A stretch of DNA of 64,000 bases from Pseudoalteromonas luteoviolacea. Its GTDB lineage: Bacteria > Pseudomonadota > Gammaproteobacteria > Enterobacterales > Alteromonadaceae. This document shows positions 34,120 to 41,580 of this stretch, piece by piece. A program made the translations under genes and the position numbers. Position 1 is the stretch's first letter, and every line of letters begins with the position of its first letter. The notes beneath the pieces were generated by a model. That model saw only the letters and a program-made list of their open reading frames with translations. It searched no databases and had not been told where the DNA came from. The stretch is from positions 1 to 64,000 of the forward strand of contig NZ_JWIC01000009.1 of assembly GCF_000814765.1 (NCBI RefSeq), written 5' to 3'.

Positions 34120-35358
34120 TTAGAAGTAGTAGCCAAAATTAAGATTAAAGCGCCTCTGCGTATCATCGCTGTCGCCAGCGATTGAGCCGCCAACAAAGGG
34201 CTGGTTCTTCGCATTAACAAAGTCCAAGTACGAGAAAAACGCCCCTGCTGACATGGAGACGCCTGTCACGTTCATCCACGTGTCGTTACTGTTATCTGAT
34301 TTATCGTAAATGATGCCAAAATCATTATAAAATTGCAGCGCATTGATGGGCCCTAATTTGACCTTCATGTTGTAGGCTACGTTAAAGTTAGACATGGTCG
34401 CTTCCGCCGCGATTGAGTCATAAAAAGCATACGCGCCGACGGCGATTCTATCTATGCCCGCGATATCATAGTCATATTCACCATGCTGTAGTTGTACATT
34501 CCATTTGCCAATATTGGCATTCAAATGCACAGCCCATGCTTGGTACTCGCCTGCTTTTTCAATGCCATTGTGTAGATCTCCTATTAATCCGGAGACGCCT
34601 AGCTCGGTTGTACCGCCCTTATGCTTGAAGTGATAGCCGTAGCGGCCAGAAAAAGTATTGTATTCACCCAGCGGTTGAGTTGGGTCATCATAAATGCCTT
34701 CTGCTTGGGGACGCGCACCAACGATATCATATGAGTAGCGATCGCTTCGTGATTCAACATACCCATCTACGCCACCTAACTCATCATTTTTGAAAAAACC
34801 CAAATCGAGCTGCCAATTGTCTGCCAGTTTGCGTTTAAACAGGATGCCCATGTCGTGGTCGTCTTCTAACCCGACATAATAGGTGGTACCAAAAAACCAG
34901 CTGTGAGAATTATAAGGCCAATTACCAAACGGCACTTTGGTCATGCCGACTTGCGCTTGCCAGTCTTTGGCAAAATCGTAATATAAATACGCATATTTTA
35001 CCGCAGTCATATAATCAAAGTAACGCCACTCGGCATTTAAACCAAAGCCGCCTATGTTGCCTGAAAAATTCAGCCTGAAAACATCGAGCTCAAAATCTCC
35101 ACCGCGGTTTTTATTATCATCATCATAGGATGTGTGACTGAACGTCGTTCTGACTGCCCCGCCAACTTTTATACTGGAGGTTGGCTTGCTGATTTTGGGT
35201 TTGCGTTTTTGCTCAGCTTCTAGCTTTTCTATCTTCTTTTGTAATTTTAGGAGCTGTTGTTTTAACTCTGTAAGCTCAGAGTCACTTGCAACAGCGGGTA
35301 CAGACAAGGTTAAAAACAAGAGCATGGTACTCAGGTATTTACATTCGGTGAGCGACAT
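34120..35358 (-). CDS. coiled-coil porin-like outer-membrane protein, paralog B
   Basis: A 412-residue protein of the same plan as its neighbour: signal peptide, ELTELKQQLLKLQKKIEKLE coiled coil, then SSIKVGGAVRTTFSHTSYDD and a barrel ending LNFGYYF. Long runs such as DNWQLDLGFFKNDELGGVDG are identical in both, so the pair arose by duplication. The KRKPKISKP spacer is basic, whereas paralog A has an acidic one. Different substrates or growth conditions are plausible. Confidence 0.85.
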   Translation of the reverse strand: MSLTECKYLSTMLLFLTLSVPAVASDSELTELKQQLLKLQKKIEKLEAEQKRKPKISKPTSSIKVGGAVRTTFSHTSYDDDNKNRGGDFELDVFRLNFSGNIGGFGLNAEWRYFDYMTAVKYAYLYYDFAKDWQAQVGMTKVPFGNWPYNSHSWFFGTTYYVGLEDDHDMGILFKRKLADNWQLDLGFFKNDELGGVDGYVESRSDRYSYDIVGARPQAEGIYDDPTQPLGEYNTFSGRYGYHFKHKGGTTELGVSGLIGDLHNGIEKAGEYQAWAVHLNANIGKWNVQLQHGEYDYDIAGIDRIAVGAYAFYDSIAAEATMSNFNVAYNMKVKLGPINALQFYNDFGIIYDKSDNSNDTWMNVTGVSMSAGAFFSYLDFVNAKNQPFVGGSIAGDSDDTQRRFNLNFGYYF

Positions 35359-35519
35359 AGGGGTATATCCTTAAAAGCAGGCATATCTGTTATATAGCGT
35401 AGCTGAGTATTTGTGCCTGTCCATCAACTCAATAGGATTGATGCCAGAATTTTTTAATCTTTTTGTATAGTTGAAGATCTAGAACTATATTTTTTTGAAT
35501 GCCCACAGGAAGTTTCGCT

Positions 35520-37478
35520 ATGACAATATCACAAAAACTACGCCTTGCATTCATCGCCGCCATTGTGGTGCCACTATTGATCATCGCGGTCATTATCATT
35601 ACTCAAACAAGGCAGCTTGCGGTAGACAAATTTGTTGAAATGAGCAGTCGAGAAGCGCAACAAATTGATAATGGTATCAGTATGTTCTTTGAAGAGGTGG
35701 CAAAGAACGTGACCTATTTGGCGAATCATCCAGATGTGCGCCAAGGGCGTAGCCAGGTATCAATTTACAAAGGCAACAGCACTGCCGAGCAAATGACGCC
35801 TGACGCTGGTACTGAGGTGGAGCAGCGCATGTTTGAGCTATACCAGCAATTTGGCACATCCCACCCAGGCATTTCTTACATTTATTTTGGTAACCCTGAA
35901 GGGGGGTATATTCAGTGGCCGAAAGGTCAGGTTAGCGCAAGGTATGATCCACGCGGACGGCCTTGGTATACAACCGGTAAAGAAAAAAACGGCCAGACTG
36001 GCCTGACTGATGCATATTACTGGGAGCCAGATGATACGGCGATCATCTCTACGGTCAAAGCCGTGCAGTCAGGCGGTCAATTCATGGGTGTACAAGGCAT
36101 GGATGTGTCGCTTAAAGGACTGACTGATATCATCAAGAGCATTCGCTTAGGCGAAACGGGTTATTTAATGCTTGAAGAAGACAGTGGCACCATACTCGTC
36201 AACGCCAAGCACCCTGAATACACATTTAAGCACATTGATGAAGTTGAAAATGGGCTGTATACGGAGCTAAATCGTAGCCCAGATGGGCTGTTTGAGATCA
36301 CCATCGATGGCGTGGACTTCTTTTCAAATATATACACCTCAAAGACGTTGGGCTGGAAATTTATCGCCTTTGTGGAGCAGCAAGAGGTGATGAGTAAAGC
36401 CAATCAAATGAAGCTCACCGTGTTAGTGATCAGCAGTGTTTTGGTGGCTATTTTTATTGTTATGGCAACTTACATCGCGAATTTATTGTCTGGACCGATT
36501 GTCAATGTCAGTGACGGTCTGACCGCCATTTCTCAAGGTGGTGGTGATTTGACTCAACGTCTGGCGGTTACCACTAAGGATGAAACCGGTAAGCTCGCGG
36601 AAAGTTTTAATCAGTTCTTAAATTTAATCGCGCAGTTGGTACAACAAATAAATCACTGTGCGCAGCAGGTGAATCAGACTGCGTTGACCACTGCGAGTCA
36701 GGCTGACGAATTAACCGGTTCTACCAGTGCACAGCAGCAGTCATTAGAGATGGCAGCAACGGCCATCAATGAAATGGCGGCCACTGCCAATGAAGTTGCA
36801 TCTAGTTGTGCCAATGCGGCAGAGCTTGCAACACAAACTCAGCATGCATCAGAGCTCGGTCAGACGGTGATCACCGAGACGGTAGACAGTGTGGCTGAGT
36901 TGTCTGGTGTCATCAACCGCGCGACGTCTGACATTACTAAGCTCGACAGTGAAAGTGAAAACATCATGTCAATTTTGAGTGTGATTCGCGGCATTGCTGA
37001 GCAAACCAATTTGCTGGCATTGAATGCTGCAATAGAGGCAGCTCGAGCTGGAGAACATGGCCGTGGTTTTGCAGTGGTGGCGGATGAAGTGCGTGCCTTA
37101 TCGCAACGTACGTCAGAGTCCACAGAAGAAATTGCATCTCAGCTAGATAAGCTGCGTAAGATGACAGAGGGAGTATCCACAGATATGACCAACAGCCTAG
37201 AAAGAACAGAGAAAACGGTAGAGCTTACGCATTCTGCGCAGAATCAGTTTATTGAAATTACCCAGTCGATTCAGAATATCAGTGATTTAAATACGCAAAT
37301 TGCAACGGCCGCTGAGGAGCAGCAACATGTCGCTGAAGATATTAATCGCAATGTGGTTGAAATTAAAAATGCTGCAGACAGTGTCTCTGTGATTGCAAGC
37401 GACACCTGTGACAATGGAGACAAAATGACGGGCTTGTCGAAACAGCTGACCGAGTTAGTTGGCAAGTTTAAAGTTTAG
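35520..37478 (+). CDS. chemoreceptor with amino-acid-type dCache domain
   Basis: A 652-residue methyl-accepting protein: membrane helix near 8-28, a periplasmic double-Cache domain (about 35-300), a second helix, HAMP (LSGPIVNVSDGLTAISQGGG) and a signalling domain with GIAEQTNLLALNAAIEAARA. The Cache domain holds R147, W149, Y150 (RGRPWY), Y166/Y167 and D195 (GMDVSL), matching the R-W-Y-Y-D set that defines amino-acid-binding dCache domains, with a one-residue shift. Amino acids are therefore the likely attractants. The ATG at 35520 has AGGAAG upstream; the in-frame ATG at 35499 does not. Confidence 0.93.
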   Translation: MTISQKLRLAFIAAIVVPLLIIAVIIITQTRQLAVDKFVEMSSREAQQIDNGISMFFEEVAKNVTYLANHPDVRQGRSQVSIYKGNSTAEQMTPDAGTEVEQRMFELYQQFGTSHPGISYIYFGNPEGGYIQWPKGQVSARYDPRGRPWYTTGKEKNGQTGLTDAYYWEPDDTAIISTVKAVQSGGQFMGVQGMDVSLKGLTDIIKSIRLGETGYLMLEEDSGTILVNAKHPEYTFKHIDEVENGLYTELNRSPDGLFEITIDGVDFFSNIYTSKTLGWKFIAFVEQQEVMSKANQMKLTVLVISSVLVAIFIVMATYIANLLSGPIVNVSDGLTAISQGGGDLTQRLAVTTKDETGKLAESFNQFLNLIAQLVQQINHCAQQVNQTALTTASQADELTGSTSAQQQSLEMAATAINEMAATANEVASSCANAAELATQTQHASELGQTVITETVDSVAELSGVINRATSDITKLDSESENIMSILSVIRGIAEQTNLLALNAAIEAARAGEHGRGFAVVADEVRALSQRTSESTEEIASQLDKLRKMTEGVSTDMTNSLERTEKTVELTHSAQNQFIEITQSIQNISDLNTQIATAAEEQQHVAEDINRNVVEIKNAADSVSVIASDTCDNGDKMTGLSKQLTELVGKFKV

Positions 37479-37610
37479 CCAGAGAATACGCTAATATGCG
37501 GTTATTTTGTACTAAATTGTTGAAGATCATTCATAGTGTGTAAATCAGGTTTACTCTGTGCAGACGGCTCGGTAATGTAAGGACAGTTGAATCAAAATTA
37601 AAGGTGGAGC

Positions 37611-38462
37611 ATGGAATTTTCCGACTCAGTAAAATTAGCAAGAACAGACACTGGACTTGAGTATTTTGATGTGAAGAGTCCTCTGTGTCAGGCAAAGATT
37701 TTTCTGCAAGGTGCGCAAATTACAGAGTTTATCCCAACGGGGAAAAGTGACCTTATGTGGGTGTCTGCGGACGAAGACTATCAGGAAGGTAAATCGGTAC
37801 GTGGTGGGATCCCGATATGTTGGCCGTGGTTTGGCGTGCATGAGAATGCTGATTGGCCCGCGCATGGCTTTGCACGAAAAATGGTTTGGCGTGCAGAGCA
37901 GGTGACCGAAACACCAGATGAAGTGCGTATTTTACTGTCACTGCCTATGATGCAAGTTGATACGCAGTTTTGGCCACATGACTCTAAACTGGAAGTTGAG
38001 TTCATTTTGACTGAGCAGCTAGAAGTGAGATTGACGAATACTAATGTGGGTGACGTACCTTTCTCATTGACACAAGCGCTTCATACCTACCTTCCTACTT
38101 CAGATATTAAAAATACCACGGTTGATGGGTTGCAAGGTGCCAAGTACATCGAATTTGGTGAGGGACCATTTGATCAATCAGACAAAGTGAGTTTTGCGCG
38201 TGAAACAGATATGGTGTACACGCAGGCAGCACCAGTCCAATGCATTCATACACCGGAAGGCATCATTGAGGTTGGCCGAGAAAACTCAACATCGTGTGTG
38301 CTTTGGAATCCGTGGATTGAAAAATCAAAACGTTTGAGTAACTTCCAAAATGAAGAGTACTTGGGCATGTTGTGTTTAGAAGCGGCCAATGTGCTTGAAG
38401 ATAGCGCGACTGTCGCGCCTGGCCAAAGCCATACATTGGCGACCACCATCCGCTGGCGTTAA
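37611..38462 (+). CDS. D-hexose-6-phosphate mutarotase, YeaD-like
   Basis: A 283-residue aldose-1-epimerase family enzyme that interconverts alpha and beta anomers of hexose 6-phosphates. RGGIPICWPWFG, HGFARKM (general acid histidine), LTQALHTYL (second histidine) and MLCLEAANV (catalytic glutamate) are all present. The start has AAAGGTGGAG upstream. It stands alone between the chemoreceptor and the sigma-54 regulator genes. Confidence 0.92.
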   Translation: MEFSDSVKLARTDTGLEYFDVKSPLCQAKIFLQGAQITEFIPTGKSDLMWVSADEDYQEGKSVRGGIPICWPWFGVHENADWPAHGFARKMVWRAEQVTETPDEVRILLSLPMMQVDTQFWPHDSKLEVEFILTEQLEVRLTNTNVGDVPFSLTQALHTYLPTSDIKNTTVDGLQGAKYIEFGEGPFDQSDKVSFARETDMVYTQAAPVQCIHTPEGIIEVGRENSTSCVLWNPWIEKSKRLSNFQNEEYLGMLCLEAANVLEDSATVAPGQSHTLATTIRWR

Positions 38463-38521
38463 GCTTTTCCTCCTACCTTGATTATCGTATCCTAGCGTAA
38501 AAATAACGTTAGGATACATCC

Positions 38522-39904
38522 ATGCCTGTGCCATGCATTTTGATTGTTGACGATAATGTCGAAGTACGATTGAGCGCTGCTTATTTTTTAGAAGACCAAG
38601 GCTTTGAGGTGATCGAAGCGGACTCGCCACATTCAGCAAAGCAACTGCTGAGTGTCAAATCTATCGATCTCATTTTACTCGATATGAACTTTGCAAGAGA
38701 CACCACCTCTGGACAGGAAGGTTTAGAGTTTTTAACTTGGTTACAAGGTCAGCACGGGGCGCCTGCTGTGTTGTGTATAACAGGCTGGGGTAGTGTCAAA
38801 TTGGCTGTTCAAGCACTGCAATTGGGTGCCAGTGATTTTATCGAAAAGCCCTGGCAAAATGCCGCATTACTCAAGGCAATTCAGCAGCAACTTACCTTAC
38901 AGCAGAAACAACACAGCCAATTAAGCCACACCCGATGTCCGACAATCGAGCCTGCGGGTGAGTTTCGCTGGCAATCTGCTTCGATGCTGGCATTAGAGCG
39001 CCAGTTGTTGCGGCTCGCAAACTCTGATGCCACCATTTTGTTGTGCGGTGAAAGTGGAGTAGGTAAAAGCCACTTAGTCGCCTGGTTACATCAACACTCT
39101 GCACGAGCAACTGGCCCTTTGGTAAATGTAAATATGGGGGCACTGTCTGAGTCATTATTTGAAAGTGAGCTCTTTGGTCATGTTAAAGGGGCATTCACGG
39201 ATGCTAAGCAAAACCGAGTAGGACGCTTTACCATGGCTTCAGGCGGTACGCTTTTTATGGATGAAATAGCCACGCTCGCGATGCCGCTACAAGCAAAGTT
39301 GCTACGCGTCTTAGAAACAGGAGAATATGAAGTATTGGGCAGTAGTCAAACCATACGCAGTGATGTACGGCTAATTTGTGCGACCAATGCTGATCTGCCA
39401 GTGTGTGTTACACAGGGCACTTTTAGACAAGATTTATTTTATCGTATAAATACCTTTGTGTTTGAACTGCCGCCTTTGCGTGAGCGCCAAGCTGACATTA
39501 TTCCTCTGGCATCCTACTTATTGACTAAGCATGCAACGCGTTATGGCATGGTGACCAAACCGATGGATGAAAAGGTTGTCCATGCGTTACAAACATACCC
39601 TTGGCCGGGCAATATTCGTGAGCTTAGTCATGTGATGGAGCGTGCATTACTGATGAGTGAAGGCAGTCAAATTGAGCTGCAAGATTGTCAGTTGCGACTG
39701 GCGAGATCATCCATATCTGACGAAGCGATACCACAGGCGTTACCGGCAGCGGCGGGGACGCTTGCTGAGATGGAAAAACGTATGATTATGGAGGTAATGA
39801 CGCAAGAGGGGGGCGTGATAAGCCAAGCTGCACAAAAGTTGGGTCTCACAAAATCTTCTTTATATCGCCGATTAGATAAATATGGGTTAAAGCATGGCGC
39901 GTAA
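38522..39904 (+). CDS. sigma-54-dependent response regulator
   Basis: A 460-residue NtrC-type activator: receiver domain (ILIVDDNVEV, phospho-aspartate in LILLDMNFARD, late lysine in IEKPWQN), AAA+ domain (Walker A GESGVGKS, sigma-54 loop GAFTDA in place of the canonical GAFTGA, GGTLFMDEIA) and a C-terminal Fis-type helix-turn-helix (AAQKLGLTKSSLYRRLDKYG). The kinase gene follows with an 11-base overlap. A sigma-54-like promoter before the MacB-type operon at 46931 makes that exporter a likely target, as in similar clusters of Alteromonadales. Confidence 0.93.
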   Translation: MPVPCILIVDDNVEVRLSAAYFLEDQGFEVIEADSPHSAKQLLSVKSIDLILLDMNFARDTTSGQEGLEFLTWLQGQHGAPAVLCITGWGSVKLAVQALQLGASDFIEKPWQNAALLKAIQQQLTLQQKQHSQLSHTRCPTIEPAGEFRWQSASMLALERQLLRLANSDATILLCGESGVGKSHLVAWLHQHSARATGPLVNVNMGALSESLFESELFGHVKGAFTDAKQNRVGRFTMASGGTLFMDEIATLAMPLQAKLLRVLETGEYEVLGSSQTIRSDVRLICATNADLPVCVTQGTFRQDLFYRINTFVFELPPLRERQADIIPLASYLLTKHATRYGMVTKPMDEKVVHALQTYPWPGNIRELSHVMERALLMSEGSQIELQDCQLRLARSSISDEAIPQALPAAAGTLAEMEKRMIMEVMTQEGGVISQAAQKLGLTKSSLYRRLDKYGLKHGA

Positions 39905-41177
39905 CTTTGAGCGCACGCTCAAACTATACTTGTGGTCACTCAACGGTGTGATCAGTGTGCTATGTGTCGTTATAGGTTTAGAACACGCATTGTCCATCTG
40001 GTTGCCTGTGCTGATTGCTATCGTATTATTTGTCGGGTTGCAATGGGCTACGCATCAGATGTTGTCTCGCCTAGTTGGTATTTTCAAACGTGCCAGCATT
40101 CAACTCGAAGCCATGCAGCAGGCAGACTTCACATTTCAAATAACGCCCCATTCTCAAGTTGGTCAAATTGCGCGTTTTGAGCATGAGCTGGTAGCGCTGA
40201 GTGAGCGCATGCATCAACAAAAATCACGGTATAGCAGTCATATGTTGATTATTTATCAATTAATCGACAAGTTACCTAGTCCCATTTTGGTGTTTGACGA
40301 GGACAGTCAACTTAATTATGCCAATCCAGCCTTTAGCTTAATTTATCAAAGGCCATGGCAAGGGGATCGGGGCCGCGAGGCTGAAACATTAGGCTTGATT
40401 GAGGCTGGCAGCCAGTGGCAATTCTCCAATCATACATTAAATACACAATGGTCATTGGCGAGCAGTGAGTTTTACGAGCAAAGCAAACGGTATAGCTTGA
40501 TCATTGCCACAGACATTCGTCGTGTACTTCGCCATCAAGAGTTGGCTGCGTGGCAGCAGTTAATTCGTGTTATCAGTCATGAGATCCATAATACGTTGAC
40601 GCCAGTGAGCTCATTGGCACAGACATTACAAAGTAAAGTGAGTGTGCCAAGAGATGCGCATGCACTGCGTGTTATTGAGCAAAGATGTCAGCATTTACAG
40701 CAGTTTGTTTCCCGATTTAGTGAGCTGTCCAAACCTTTGGAGCTCTATTGTCAAAAGGTGGAAATGCTTGACTTATTGATGTCTGTCAAAGCATTGATGG
40801 CACAAATATATGATGATCAGACTATACAGCTAGCGTGTCGGGTAAGTGAATGCCGATGTGATCCCCAGCTGTTGGAACAAGTGTTGATCAACTTATTAAA
40901 AAATGCCGCTGAAGCAAACTTGAGCCATACACCACAAGGGCAAATAATTCACCTGAGCGCGCATTATCAAGCGGGACATGTGGTGATAAGCATTGAAGAT
41001 CAAGGCGGTGGATTTGCTAATTTAGATAATGTGATGACGCCGTTTTATTCGACTAAACAGGCAGGGCAAGGGATCGGTTTGACACTCAGTCGACGTATTA
41101 TTGAGCAGCACGACGGCAGTTTGCTAGTAAGCAATGGTTTACAGGGGGCAGAAGTAAAAATCACCCTCCCTAGTTGA
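39894..41177 (+). CDS. NtrY-like sensor histidine kinase
   Basis: A 427-residue membrane kinase: two adjacent helices near 15-55, a HAMP-like stretch, a PAS-like region (PSPILVFDEDSQLNYANPAF), a phospho-acceptor histidine in RVISHEIHNTLTPVSS and an ATPase domain (NLLKNAAEAN, IEDQGGGF, GQGIGLTLSRRI). There is almost no periplasmic loop, so it senses from within the membrane or inside the cell. Translation is coupled to the response regulator by an 11-base overlap. Its stop codon falls in a Fur box for the next gene. Confidence 0.92.
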   Translation: MARNFERTLKLYLWSLNGVISVLCVVIGLEHALSIWLPVLIAIVLFVGLQWATHQMLSRLVGIFKRASIQLEAMQQADFTFQITPHSQVGQIARFEHELVALSERMHQQKSRYSSHMLIIYQLIDKLPSPILVFDEDSQLNYANPAFSLIYQRPWQGDRGREAETLGLIEAGSQWQFSNHTLNTQWSLASSEFYEQSKRYSLIIATDIRRVLRHQELAAWQQLIRVISHEIHNTLTPVSSLAQTLQSKVSVPRDAHALRVIEQRCQHLQQFVSRFSELSKPLELYCQKVEMLDLLMSVKALMAQIYDDQTIQLACRVSECRCDPQLLEQVLINLLKNAAEANLSHTPQGQIIHLSAHYQAGHVVISIEDQGGGFANLDNVMTPFYSTKQAGQGIGLTLSRRIIEQHDGSLLVSNGLQGAEVKITLPS

Positions 41178-41193
41178 TAATAATTATCATTAC
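41175..41193 (+). promoter_or_regulatory. Fur box
   Basis: TGATAATAATTATCATTAC is a near-perfect Fur-type palindrome, overlapping the stop of the kinase gene and about 80 bases before the small membrane protein. It suggests iron control of the next two genes. Confidence 0.75.
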
Positions 41194-41271
41194 CATATAA
41201 TGAACACCGATTAAGAGTCAGTAATAGCCTAACGGGACGTTGCTGAATTTGACTTGACTGAGGAGTGTATT

Positions 41272-41514
41272 GTGTTGGTGTTATATCCGTTTATCGCTTT
41301 TCTTGTTATGACGTTTGCCTTAAAGCATGTGCAATTACCGATTCATACCAAACGTTGGCTGAGCCGTGTGAGTGTTTGGGCCGTGGCAGCCGCGATGGCG
41401 ACCGCAAAATTTACGCTTGGACTCAGCGCTTTATTTTCTATGGTGGCGTTTCTTGTCGTTGGCGCGATTTTAACCTTATTTACTTCACTGGGTGCAATGG
41501 CACGCAACGATTAA
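41272..41514 (+). CDS. small membrane protein, 80 aa
   Basis: Starting at GTG 41272 with GAGGAG seven bases upstream, the product has three hydrophobic helices (LYPFIAFLVMTFAL, VSVWAVAAAMATAKF, LFSMVAFLVVGAILTL) and a short basic loop HTKRWLSR. An earlier TTG at 41254 would place the ribosome binding site inside the gene. It lies between a Fur box and the large metalloprotease-barrel gene and is 66 bases from the latter. I do not recognise the family. Confidence 0.65.
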   Translation: MLVLYPFIAFLVMTFALKHVQLPIHTKRWLSRVSVWAVAAAMATAKFTLGLSALFSMVAFLVVGAILTLFTSLGAMARND

Positions 41515-41580
41515 TCCTTCCTTGATGTCAAAAATTGGCTTAAGGTCTACTAAAGAGTAGGGTTTTACCAAGGATTTTTG

